A DNA stretch of 64,000 nucleotides from assembly GCA_934524985.1 (NCBI GenBank), contig CAKSYT010000002.1, positions 261,101 to 325,100 of the forward strand, read 5' to 3'. The notes beneath the pieces were generated by a model. That model was not told the DNA's origin. It was given only the letters and a program-made list of their open reading frames with translations, and searched no databases. Origin of the DNA: an uncultured Faecalibacterium sp. (GTDB lineage: Bacteria; Bacillota; Clostridia; Oscillospirales; Ruminococcaceae). The position numbers and the translations under genes are program-made. Below, piece after piece: positions 9,501-16,673 of this stretch. Each line of letters begins with the position of its first letter. Position 1 is the first letter of the stretch.

Positions 9501-10611
9501 CGGTGCTTCCGGCCACAAGACCACCACCGTCACCATCGGCGATGCCGTCTATGAGGGCGGCGACTACGCACAGGCCATCCGCGATATGTGCAGCGAACTG
9601 CACCTCATCTGCGTGGATTTGACCAGTGCCACCATCAACGAAAACATTGCCATGGGCAAAAAGGCACAGTACACCCACAGCTTTACCGGTGCCAAGGCCG
9701 ACAAGCGCGGCAAGCTCTCCCCCACCGGTCTTGACCTGACCCACACCAACAGCTACGGCGCAAAGCTGAACGCATGGCTCATTGCCCAGCTTACCGCCGA
9801 TACCCCGCTGGGCGCTTACAACCGGAACAAGGCAAAGCCCACCTACAAGCAGTTCTACGGCGATGCCGCAAACCCGGACTATGTGCCCTCCAGCTATGCC
9901 GCACCCACCCAGACCAGCAAGCTGTGGCCTGCCTTTACCGATGCCAACGGCACGGTGTGGAACGGCTCTGTCTTCGGCAACGTGGGCGGTGACGACAAGA
10001 TCTCCGGCGGCGATTTCACCGCCGCTGTCGATGGCCAGAACATCACGCTGGGCGTCGCCAACAACCGCGGCAAGATCGCATCCACGGTGGACGGCCTGAT
10101 GATGTACTACGTCCAGCTGCCCGCCGGCACCAACTTCACCCTGACCGCCAAGGCCACCGTGAATAAGCTTGCCAAGAACAATCAGGTCTCCTTTGGCCTG
10201 ATGGCGCGCGACGAGATGTACGTTGATACCAGCATCTCCGACCCCATAGGCGATTATGTGGCCGTGGGCACCCGGAATCAGGGCGCAATCAACTGCTTCG
10301 GCCGTAAGAGCGGTGCGCTGTACGACGGCCCCGCCGCAACCGTGAAGTACGGCGCAGGCGATACCGTGGACCTGAAGCTTGTGGGTACTGCCGACGGCTT
10401 CACCCTGACCTACGGCGATAACGAGACCGCCTCTGCCGGTTTCGACTACGCCCTGACCGCTGTGGATTCTGATTACATCTATGTCGGCTTCTACGTTGCC
10501 CGCAACGCCGATGTCACCTTCAACGATGTACAGCTGACCACCAGCGGCGTCTCCTCCGGTTCCCCGCTCAAGGCCGCATGGAACCGCATCGTCAGCATCT
10601 TCCCCTTCTGA
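6559..10611 (+). CDS. Secreted PL9-type pectate lyase / CE12-type acetylesterase fusion
   Basis: A 1350-residue exported enzyme. Signal peptide: residues 1-33. A beta-rich domain (about 35-295) is echoed by a similar one at the C-terminus (about 1120-1335). Residues about 410-760 form a parallel beta-helix with PL9 hallmarks: Asp571 in DADGFAAKL, Asp595/596/599 in NADDGWDLFAK, and Lys668 in NGFKMGG. These match the calcium-binding aspartates (24-residue spacing) and Lys base of PL9 enzymes. Residues about 835-1100 form an SGNH esterase of the rhamnogalacturonan acetylesterase (CE12) kind: Ser845 in GDST, Asn921 in GHND, Asp1059/His1062 in DLTH. Lyase and deacetylase in one chain suggest concerted cleavage of acetylated pectin. 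No wall-anchoring motif was recognised. Confidence 0.9.
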   Translation: MRKAKQSIRRTVAGLLAGALLLGMTPLAAFAEDSTSANGWQFKAFGTSSAAEVNTLAEGADIHSKVTLNACTVKEDGTINKKGGKFVADSPADGLSFYYTTIDPTKENFYLQADVTIDYINPAPDGQEGFALMLRDSLSGSGSYFSNQISVTGTKLPLDGVEIKDAVGVRSYTGIISNETAASNDVKATRAAFSSQTIKQGDTYRVSLAKTSNSYVATQYAINADGTTGAVIGSSTLYIPAKDSIATSVSKYTELDDPMTVQEANKAYLGFAAARGMNVTFSNITYTTSAWNASEWTLQPTSYIDPVYQITSPSTCTGSSYALAFKANADGTAKVYANGKLVDKNLAVKAGETLTRSYTVTRDTTFKVVFTPDKNYVISAFEKLSSYKAATIEKKVSLRALGANGVIVVTPDGSAVHNGTSAADAVDLQTALNYAAAGQTIQLAGGTYALTGELKVERGRDGTAEAPITLTTADGSYATLDFGGVGTGFSVWGNYWNISKLNVTNTKDGAKGMQLAGSHCVLEQMNFYNNGNTGLQVSGLSTDSKALWPSYNTIKNCTAMNNADRAMEDADGFAAKLTTGEGNVFDGCIAAYNADDGWDLFAKAATGSIGAVTIQNCVAYKNGYLMLAAEPVKKQPLQFPTVTCDANGNLSFGNVAATVEAGNGNGFKMGGTNLPGNHKLLNSISYDNAAKGIDSNSCPDVKVYNSTSYNNEGYNVALYTGNKSAVTDYAADGIISFRKGTDGKEQLALQSQSSTAVYGPDNFYWDAETQTSHNKSTNTVTVKESWFQSLDTSVAPTRNADGSIDMHGLLLLTAEGLAATDAGARGAVWGQAEAAKATFWVVGDSTVSPFNDSYYLPREGYGEELENYFNANVYNLAVSGASSKDFTGMANYTTLLKGSDTVPALGDAAGDKFLLIGFGHNDEKTEPARYTNPNGDYKTEGSFANSLYVNYIQPALERGVIPVVCTPIARLTEANNKASYDGASGHKTTTVTIGDAVYEGGDYAQAIRDMCSELHLICVDLTSATINENIAMGKKAQYTHSFTGAKADKRGKLSPTGLDLTHTNSYGAKLNAWLIAQLTADTPLGAYNRNKAKPTYKQFYGDAANPDYVPSSYAAPTQTSKLWPAFTDANGTVWNGSVFGNVGGDDKISGGDFTAAVDGQNITLGVANNRGKIASTVDGLMMYYVQLPAGTNFTLTAKATVNKLAKNNQVSFGLMARDEMYVDTSISDPIGDYVAVGTRNQGAINCFGRKSGALYDGPAATVKYGAGDTVDLKLVGTADGFTLTYGDNETASAGFDYALTAVDSDYIYVGFYVARNADVTFNDVQLTTSGVSSGSPLKAAWNRIVSIFPF

Positions 10612-10650
10612 GTAAGGCGAAAGCTGCCGCATAACCGCTGAAAACCAAAA

Positions 10651-10699
10651 CCCGGAACCTTTTGAGCCCTTGCGGCTCCGAAAAGGTTCCGGGTTTTTT
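10651..10699 (+). terminator. Terminator of the pectinase gene
   Basis: A 13-bp perfect stem (CCCGGAACCTTTT at 10651-10663, complement at 10681-10693) with an inner GAGCC/GGCTC helix, followed by TTTTTT. Confidence 0.9.
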
Positions 10700-10750
10700 G
10701 CGATCTTTTTTTGTGAGCTATTGCCCGCCGACTATACTGCTTTTTGCTTA

Positions 10751-10914
10751 AGGGGTATCTGAAAACAAAGAAAATGACGGATATTTCGCAAACACAAGCG
10801 GGATTTTAGGCAAATAGCCGCAGGAATCCTTTGTGGATTTCAAGGCTGTTTAACGCAAAATCCAGCTGTGTTTGTAGAAATAGACTAAATTTTCGACTTT
10901 TCAGATACACCCTA
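10751..10914 (-). repeat. MITE-like palindromic element, copy 1
   Basis: About 164 bp with imperfect terminal inverted repeats (GGGGTATCTGAAAA at one end, GGGTGTATCTGAAAA at the other). An inner palindrome carries AACACAAGC against GCTGTGTTTGT. The last bases overlap the TAG stop of rsmA. A second copy is at 13362-13481. Copy 1 carries about 45 extra central bases. It has no coding capacity. Confidence 0.8.
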
Positions 10915-11763
10915 GCCCAGTGCCTGCTGGATCTTTGCAAAGTCCTCCAGCGTCAGTGCCTCCGGGCGGATGCGGGCATCGAAGCCTGCAGCCTCGATGG
11001 CGGCAATGACCTTTTCCTTGGGCAGATTCAGCCCGCCTGCAATGGCATTGGCAGCGGTCTTGCGGCGCTGTCCAAAGGCGGCACGCACCAGCGCAAAGTA
11101 GCCCGCCTCGTCCTCCACCTGTACGGCGGGGGTGGGACGGATATCCATGCGCACCACAGCGCTGGTCACCTTGGGGGCGGGATAAAAGCTGCCCGGTGCG
11201 GCGGTGAACATCAGCTTGGAGGTGGCGTAGTAGTTCACCGCGCAGCTGATGGCGCTGGAAGCGCGGGTACCGGGCACGGCGGCCAGACGGTCGGCGGCTT
11301 CCTTCTGCACCATAACAGTCAGGCTTTCAATGGGCAGACGGTCGCCCAGCAGCTTCATCACGATGGGGCTGGTGATATAGTAGGGCAGGTTTGCGCACAC
11401 CGCCACCGGCATGCCGGGGAATTCCTCGGCAATGAGGGCTTTCAGGTCTACCTTCAGCACATCCTGCAGCACCAACTTGAAGTTATCCACACCGGCCATG
11501 GTCTCGGCCAGCAGGGGCGGCAGACGCTCGTCCACCTCGATGGACACCACCTTGGCGGCGCGCTTAGCCAGCTCCTTGGTCAGCACACCGATGCCGGGGC
11601 CGATCTCGATGACACCGTAGCGCTTGTCTACCCCGCTGGCATCCACGATCTTGGTGGGGATGCCCGGGTTGATGATAAAGTTCTGCCCAAAGCCCTTGGA
11701 AAGCGCAAAATCGTATTTTTCACACAGGGCACGGATCACAGAAAGGTCGGTCAGTTCCGGCAT
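10912..11763 (-). CDS. rsmA: 16S rRNA dimethyladenosine transferase
   Basis: Dimethylates two adjacent adenines near the 3' end of 16S rRNA during small-subunit maturation, using S-adenosylmethionine. The chosen start (ATG at 11763, AAAGGA upstream) gives 283 residues, normal for the family. The motifs GQNFIINPGI, VIEIGPGIGVLT (SAM binding) and NLPYYITSP (target adenine pocket) are all present. A longer frame starting at a TTG at 11799 would lie inside a terminator hairpin and is rejected. The stop codon TAG is shared with the edge of the MITE-like repeat. Confidence 0.96.
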   Translation of the reverse strand: MPELTDLSVIRALCEKYDFALSKGFGQNFIINPGIPTKIVDASGVDKRYGVIEIGPGIGVLTKELAKRAAKVVSIEVDERLPPLLAETMAGVDNFKLVLQDVLKVDLKALIAEEFPGMPVAVCANLPYYITSPIVMKLLGDRLPIESLTVMVQKEAADRLAAVPGTRASSAISCAVNYYATSKLMFTAAPGSFYPAPKVTSAVVRMDIRPTPAVQVEDEAGYFALVRAAFGQRRKTAANAIAGGLNLPKEKVIAAIEAAGFDARIRPEALTLEDFAKIQQALG

Positions 11764-11783
11764 AGGGTCAATTCCTTTCTCAG

Positions 11784-11816
11784 AAAAAGGCTGTTGCAAA
11801 ACGCAGCAGCCTTTTT
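11784..11816 (-). terminator. Terminator/attenuator between S41 gene and rsmA
   Basis: A 14-bp stem (AAAAAGGCTGTTGC at 11784-11797 against GCAGCAGCCTTTTT at 11803-11816), ending in a U-run on the minus strand only about 20 bp before the rsmA ATG. No promoter fits between it and rsmA, so rsmA must depend on readthrough or on a promoter inside the upstream gene. Confidence 0.75.
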
Positions 11817-11842
11817 GGTGTTTATGGTTCAGTTCTGCGGGC

Positions 11843-13207
11843 TCACTCCGCTGCGCTTGCAGCCGTTTCCGGCTCAGACGCGGCAGTCTCGCCTTCGGCG
11901 TTTTCCCCTTCCGCAGTCTCTGCGGGGGCGGTATCCTCTGCTGCCGCAGAGGCGGCGGTACTGTCCGCTGCGGCGGCAGAGCTTGCGCCCGCCAGCGTGG
12001 TGGTGCCGCTCAGCTGCTGGGCAGCGCTGACAGCGCGCTGCACCTGCGGGTCGGTCTGGGGGGTGTAATCGTAGAAGTTCGTCGCTTCCTCTGCGCTCAG
12101 GGCGCGCTCCACATCCACGGTCAGGCCGGTGCCGTCAAAGCAGCTGCCGTCGCCGCAGACCAGCTTTGCCACCGTGATGACCACGGCGCTGCCGTCCGAC
12201 AGGCGCTGCGGGCTGCTCTGGATAGTGCCCTTGCCCATGGTGGTAGTACCCACCAGACGGGCACCGTTCATGGTGCGCAGGGTGGCTGCGAACAGCTCAG
12301 CTGCGCTGGCGGTGTTGCCGTTGACCAGACAGACCATTGGCAGGCTGATGGAGCTTTCAGCATCGCTGCTGCCGATGACGGTGCGGTTGCCGTTTTTGTC
12401 CTCGGCGTAGGCCACCGTGCCCTCCGGGGCGATCAGGTCGATGCAGCTGACGGCATCCTCCAGAATGCCGCCGCCGTTGTCCCGCAGGTCAAACACCAGA
12501 CTGGCTGCGCCGCTGGCGGTCAGGGTGCGCAGAGCGTAGTCCAGCTCGCTGGGGGTGGTGCCGTCGAATTGACGGATGCGGATGTAGCCCACATTGTCCA
12601 GCAGCTGGTAGTCCACGGTAGTGCTGGTGTAGCCGGAATGGGTCAGCTCAGCCGTTTTGCTGGCGGCAGCGCTGTTCAGCCATGTCACGGTAACGGTGGT
12701 GCCGGCCTCGCCCTGCAAGGCTTTGTATACGGCATCTGCGCTGGACAGGCTCTTGACGTCAGTGTCGCCCACGGTGGTGATATAGTCACCCACGGCGATG
12801 CCTGCCTCCTGCGCGGGAGAGCCGTCGTAGACACGGGTCACCTTGGCGTATCCGGTCTGGTCGATGCCAAGCTCCACGCCGATGCCCAAAATTTTGCCGC
12901 TCTGGATGTTCATCAGCTCGGTGTAGGCGTTGGCGGTGTAGTAGCGGGCGTACTTGTCGCCCGTGCCCAGCAGATAACCGGCGGTCAGGCGGTCGTACAG
13001 CATCGTCTCGTCGATGGTGTAGTAATCGTTGCTGCGGACGTAGCGGTCCACCTCAGCGATCTTGTTGTACATACTTTCCTTTTCTTTTACGCTGTTGACC
13101 GTGCTATCGAACAGACGCATGGCAATGAGCATCGTGATGGAAAAGGTCACGGTCATGGCAAGGATCACGATAGTGACCGCCATACCCAAAGAAATTTTAC
13201 GGTTCAT
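11843..13207 (-). CDS. S41 C-terminal processing peptidase
   Basis: A 454-residue membrane-anchored serine peptidase of the CtpA/CtpB type. One N-terminal membrane segment (about 8-30) is followed by a PDZ domain (about 100-180) and the S41 core. The Ser-Lys dyad is visible as Ser301 in GNTASAAELFA and Lys326 in GTTTMGKGTIQ. The tail after about 400 is a low-complexity Ala/Glu/Thr linker, probably disordered and extracytoplasmic. It lies downstream of ftsEX and an M23 hydrolase, an arrangement common in Firmicutes, which suggests a role in processing or turnover of wall hydrolases. The substrate is not shown by the sequence. Confidence 0.92.
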   Translation of the reverse strand: MNRKISLGMAVTIVILAMTVTFSITMLIAMRLFDSTVNSVKEKESMYNKIAEVDRYVRSNDYYTIDETMLYDRLTAGYLLGTGDKYARYYTANAYTELMNIQSGKILGIGVELGIDQTGYAKVTRVYDGSPAQEAGIAVGDYITTVGDTDVKSLSSADAVYKALQGEAGTTVTVTWLNSAAASKTAELTHSGYTSTTVDYQLLDNVGYIRIRQFDGTTPSELDYALRTLTASGAASLVFDLRDNGGGILEDAVSCIDLIAPEGTVAYAEDKNGNRTVIGSSDAESSISLPMVCLVNGNTASAAELFAATLRTMNGARLVGTTTMGKGTIQSSPQRLSDGSAVVITVAKLVCGDGSCFDGTGLTVDVERALSAEEATNFYDYTPQTDPQVQRAVSAAQQLSGTTTLAGASSAAAADSTAASAAAEDTAPAETAEGENAEGETAASEPETAASAAE

Positions 13208-13223
13208 GGTTCTTTCCTCCCGG

Positions 13224-13331
13224 TCAGAGCGGCAACATCATAAAGATGCTGCCCAGCAGCGAGAGTACAAACACCCCTGCCAGAACCAGACAGCCGATGC
13301 GCAGCACGCGCTTGCGTTTTTGTTCGTTCAT
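13224..13331 (-). CDS. Small single-pass membrane peptide (35 aa)
   Basis: A 35-codon frame with AAGGAG 12 bases before its ATG, lying between the M23 hydrolase and the S41 peptidase on the same strand. The first nine residues are basic and polar (MNEQKRKRV), followed by one hydrophobic helix of about 22 residues. It ends just upstream of the S41 ribosome binding site. I recognise no family. Its position in a wall-hydrolase operon suggests a small membrane accessory, but it may be fortuitous. Confidence 0.5.
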   Translation of the reverse strand: MNEQKRKRVLRIGCLVLAGVFVLSLLGSIFMMLPL

Positions 13332-13361
13332 AGATCAACCAGACTCCTTGCGTTGCTTGTT

Positions 13362-13481
13362 GGGGTGTATCTGAAAACAAAGAAAATGACGAATATTTCG
13401 TAAGCACAAGCGGGATTTAACGCAAAAGCCTGCTGTGCTTGTAGAAATAGACTAAATTTTCGACTTTTCAGATGCACCCTA
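13362..13481 (-). repeat. MITE-like palindromic element, copy 2
   Basis: A 120-bp copy of the 10751-10914 element with the same ends and orientation relative to the upstream gene. It too overlaps the TAG stop of that gene, here the M23 hydrolase. Inner arms read AGCACAAGC and GCTGTGCTTGT, so the change from copy 1 is compensated on both sides of the stem. Confidence 0.8.
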
Positions 13482-14843
13482 GTTGTGGGGAATGGGGATG
13501 CAGCTGCGGGGGTTCACGGCGTTGGCCTTGGAGCCGCCCTTCCACACCTCCAGATGCAGGTGGTTGCCGGTAGAATTGCCGGTGCTGCCCACATAACCGA
13601 TCAGTTCGCCCTGCTTCACATACTTGCCTGCACTGGTAGCCACCGAGCGCATGTGCCCGTACAGGGTGGTATAGGTATTGCCATCGGACATTTTGCCGTG
13701 GTAGATGATAACGTAGTTGCCGTAGCCGCCGGTAGACCAGCCTGCCACCTGCACATAGCCGCTGGCGGCTGCGTAAATGGGCGTGCCGCCGGGGGCTGCA
13801 AAGTCCATGCCGGCATGGAGCTTGTTCACGCCGGAAACCGGGTTCTTGCGCCAGCCGTACTCGCTGGAAACACGGGTATAACTCTTCAGCGGGCAGGCAA
13901 AGCCGCTAAAGCTCAGCTGCGGCTTGCTGGCAGAGGCTGCGGCGATCAGCTTCTGGATCTCCTTTTTCACGGCCTCGTAGTTCATCTCGTCGGACTCGAT
14001 GGCTGCCTGCGCCTTCTGCTGCGCCGCCTGTGCCTCGGCAGCGGAAAGCTGTGCCGCAGAAATGCTGCTGTTCAGTTCGCTCTGCTTGCCCTTCATCTGG
14101 GCGTTCTGGCTGTCCAGCTCGCTCTTCTGGCTCTGCAGCTCTGCCTTCTCGGCTTCCAGACCGGCCTTCTGCTCTTCCAGCGCGGCCTTATCGTCCTCCA
14201 GCCCCTGCTTGGCGGACTTCATGTTGTTCATGATCTCGGTGTCCTTGATGGAGATATCCTGCATCACCTCGTTGAAGGTAAGCAGCTCGTACAGGTCGTT
14301 CACCGCGCTGAGCATGGCCACGCTGCCGCCGTCCCGCAGCTCCTGCATGGCAGCCATGTGCTTTTTAAAATCATCCCACTGGCCGTCGATCTCGTTCTGC
14401 TTTTCCTCGATCTGGGTCTGCTTGTCCGTGATCTGGGTCTGCATCACGCCGATCTGCTGTTCCTTTTCGCCAATGCTGTTCTGCACTGCGGCGATCTGAC
14501 CGCTGAGCACACCGATCTGATCTTGCAGAACGGTGACCCGCTCCTTCAGTTCGCTTTCCAGCGCCTTGGCGGCAGACTCCTTCTTTTTGGCGTCCGACAG
14601 TTCCTTTTTGTGCTGGTTGATGGACTGGGAAAGCTTATCCAGCTTGGTCTGCAAGCTGGCCATACTGGTGCTATTGGTAGCTGCCGAGACCGGGTACACC
14701 GTGGCCGTCAGCAGCAGGCAGACACAGGCCAGCCCAAGGCTGACCGCACGGATCAGCTTGCTGCGGGGGCTTTCCGGCCGGGCATGCCGACCGGTATAAG
14801 GGCCTGTGAGCCGGAAGGGCTTTGCGTGCATTGCTTTACTCAT
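13479..14843 (-). CDS. Coiled-coil M23 peptidoglycan hydrolase, likely FtsEX effector
   Basis: A 454-residue exported protein. The start is taken at ATG 14843 (AAAGGAG nine bases upstream), not an upstream in-frame ATG overlapping ftsX. It has a signal or anchor helix (about 31-54), a long coiled coil (about 60-300), and a LytM/M23 domain (about 320-454). The zinc and catalytic residues are complete: His343 and Asp347 in LHAGMD, His397 in YGHM, His430 in HLHLEVW. It should therefore be an active endopeptidase, unlike the degenerate EnvC. Its place directly after ftsE-ftsX mirrors the known control of PcsB, CwlO or EnvC by FtsEX. Confidence 0.92.
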   Translation of the reverse strand: MSKAMHAKPFRLTGPYTGRHARPESPRSKLIRAVSLGLACVCLLLTATVYPVSAATNSTSMASLQTKLDKLSQSINQHKKELSDAKKKESAAKALESELKERVTVLQDQIGVLSGQIAAVQNSIGEKEQQIGVMQTQITDKQTQIEEKQNEIDGQWDDFKKHMAAMQELRDGGSVAMLSAVNDLYELLTFNEVMQDISIKDTEIMNNMKSAKQGLEDDKAALEEQKAGLEAEKAELQSQKSELDSQNAQMKGKQSELNSSISAAQLSAAEAQAAQQKAQAAIESDEMNYEAVKKEIQKLIAAASASKPQLSFSGFACPLKSYTRVSSEYGWRKNPVSGVNKLHAGMDFAAPGGTPIYAAASGYVQVAGWSTGGYGNYVIIYHGKMSDGNTYTTLYGHMRSVATSAGKYVKQGELIGYVGSTGNSTGNHLHLEVWKGGSKANAVNPRSCIPIPHN

Positions 14844-14862
14844 AAAACGCGGCTCCTTTCGG

Positions 14863-15771
14863 TCACACATTCAGATGTTTGCGGATAGAGAACATACTGC
14901 CCACGCCGCCTACGATAGCACCGCTGAGCAGGCTTGTTACCACGATGGTCGGCAGCACGTTTGCCACCGGCACCAGTGCGCGGCCCATGAGCATCTGCCA
15001 GATACCGCCCAAGCCACCGGCAGCGTTGACTACATAGCTGTAACAGCCAAGGCTGACCGCTGCGGTCAGGATGCCGGAGATCAGACCCATGGTCAGGCCC
15101 TCCACAAAGAAAGGCAGGGTGACCATGCGGTTGGTGGCACCCACATACTTCATGATCTCGATCTCGCGGCGGCGGGCAAAAACGCTCAGGCGGATGGTGC
15201 TGCCCACCGTAATGATGCTGACCACCATCAGCACCAGCACGATCATGCGGCCGCCCTTGGTGACCGCCTTCTGGACCTCCACAAAGATATTGGTCATCTC
15301 CACCGGGGCAGTAACGCTGACAACGCCCGGGATGGCCTGCATCTTCACGCTCATGCTCTCCATCTGGGTCAGGTCGCTCAGGGTGACCCGGTAGTTGGCC
15401 TTAAAGGGGTTATCGGTCTCAAATTCATCCCACAGGGAGGAATAATCCTGCATATAGCCGCGGTAGGTGTCGAGCACGTCCTGCTTGGAGACGTACTGCA
15501 CCCCGCTGACCCCCGGCATAGCCGAAAGGGTCTCGCCTACCTGCGCGGCGGTGGCGTCATCGCATTCGGGGTCCAGATAGACCACCGTCTCGTTCTGGCT
15601 GCCCAGATAGGCCACCATGCTGCCCACGTTCACCTCGGCCAGACTGGCAAAGATGTTCAGGGTCATACACACGCTCAAAGAGGCGATGCAGGCAATGGTC
15701 ATGGCCCAGTGCTTGCCCAAGTTGCGCACACCGCGCCGGGTAAGGAAGAAGAAGGTAGAAGGACGCATCAT
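14863..15771 (-). CDS. ftsX: Cell-division ABC transporter permease FtsX
   Basis: A 302-residue membrane protein with the FtsX plan: N-terminal helix (about 20-45), an extracellular domain (about 46-170), then three helices toward the C-terminus. With FtsE it passes an ATP-driven signal through the membrane to a peptidoglycan hydrolase. It overlaps ftsE by four bases (ATGA), indicating coupled translation, and the M23 hydrolase follows 19 bp later. Confidence 0.95.
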   Translation of the reverse strand: MMRPSTFFFLTRRGVRNLGKHWAMTIACIASLSVCMTLNIFASLAEVNVGSMVAYLGSQNETVVYLDPECDDATAAQVGETLSAMPGVSGVQYVSKQDVLDTYRGYMQDYSSLWDEFETDNPFKANYRVTLSDLTQMESMSVKMQAIPGVVSVTAPVEMTNIFVEVQKAVTKGGRMIVLVLMVVSIITVGSTIRLSVFARRREIEIMKYVGATNRMVTLPFFVEGLTMGLISGILTAAVSLGCYSYVVNAAGGLGGIWQMLMGRALVPVANVLPTIVVTSLLSGAIVGGVGSMFSIRKHLNV

Positions 15772-16532
15772 ACGGCAGCCACCTCCTTTTTCGCAGCGGA
15801 CGCATCGTCCGCATCAAAGGCGGCAACATCCAGCGAGAGATCATCCTCGGCGGCAGCCACAGGGTCTGCGGGCACGTCCGAGACGATGCGGCCATGGCTC
15901 AGGGTGACCACACGCTGATGGAAGCGGTGCACCAGCTCGTGCTCGTGGGTGACCACCAGCACCGTGATGCCCATTTTGCTCACCCGCTCCAGCAGCTGCA
16001 TCATTTCCAGACTCAGCTCCGGGTCAATGTTGCCGGTGGGCTCGTCCGCTATGACCAGCTTGGGGTTATGCACCAGCGCACGCGCCACAGCCACACGCTG
16101 CTGCTCGCCGCCGGAAAGGGTATCCGGGTAGCACTTGGCCTTATCCTCCAGATGCACCAACTCCAGAATGTACTCCACGCGGGGACGGATCTCCTTGCGG
16201 GGCACGTTGAGGACGTGCATGGCAAAGGCCACGTTCTCGTATACGGTCATGCTGGGAATCAGCCGGAAGTCCTGAAAGATGATGCCCATCTGACGGCGCA
16301 GATAAGGGATCTTGTGGCGGCGCAGCTTGGCAACATCCTTGCCCAGCACGGTCACCTTGCCGGAGGTAGGCAGTGCCTCCCGCAAAATCAGCTTGAGCAG
16401 GGTGGATTTGCCCGCACCGGAGTGACCCAGCAGAAAGACGAACTCACCTTCATCCACATGGAGGTTGATATCCTCCAGCGCAAGGCGTCCGCCCTTTTTA
16501 TATTCTTTGGAAACGTGTTCAAAATCGATCAT
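15768..16532 (-). CDS. ftsE: Cell-division ATP-binding protein FtsE
   Basis: A 254-residue ABC ATPase. Walker [10 protein letters not shown] is at 36-44, the signature [10 protein letters not shown] at 139-148, and Walker B followed by the D-loop in [11 protein letters not shown]. The last ~25 residues form an acidic, Ala-rich extension beyond the usual FtsE end. It is the first gene of the ftsE-ftsX-M23-S41 unit. Confidence 0.96.
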   Translation of the reverse strand: MIDFEHVSKEYKKGGRLALEDINLHVDEGEFVFLLGHSGAGKSTLLKLILREALPTSGKVTVLGKDVAKLRRHKIPYLRRQMGIIFQDFRLIPSMTVYENVAFAMHVLNVPRKEIRPRVEYILELVHLEDKAKCYPDTLSGGEQQRVAVARALVHNPKLVIADEPTGNIDPELSLEMMQLLERVSKMGITVLVVTHEHELVHRFHQRVVTLSHGRIVSDVPADPVAAAEDDLSLDVAAFDADDASAAKKEVAAV

Positions 16533-16600
16533 GGAATCGTATTAGCTCCTGACATCAAGATTTTTGACGGTCAAGACAGCCCGTCCGCAGCCAACACTGC

Positions 16601-16639
16601 AAAAAGAACCGGCCAGCATCGGTTTCGAGCGGCCGGTTC
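16601..16639 (-). terminator. Terminator of the PucR-type regulator gene
   Basis: A 9-bp stem (GAACCGGCC at 16606-16614, GGCCGGTTC at 16631-16639) followed on the minus strand by TTTTT, between the regulator stop and ftsE. Confidence 0.8.
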
Positions 16640-16673
16640 GGCGCCGGCGGGGCAAAACCCGCACAGCGGAATA

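Noticed and set aside
6421..10632. 1403-codon minus-strand open frame opposite the pectinase
   Set aside because: It mirrors the plus-strand gene's codon bias (GC-rich third positions remove antisense stops). The product is a Gly/Val/His-rich string with no domain, and the plus strand has a signal peptide and two recognisable catalytic domains.
11764..11799. Twelve-codon N-terminal extension of RsmA from a TTG codon
   Set aside because: It lies in a terminator stem and lacks a ribosome binding site, whereas the ATG at 11763 has one and gives the normal family length.
14844..14870. Nine-codon extension of the M23 hydrolase start into ftsX
   Set aside because: The ATG at 14843 has a well-spaced AAAGGAG, and the extension adds charged residues before the signal sequence without its own ribosome site.
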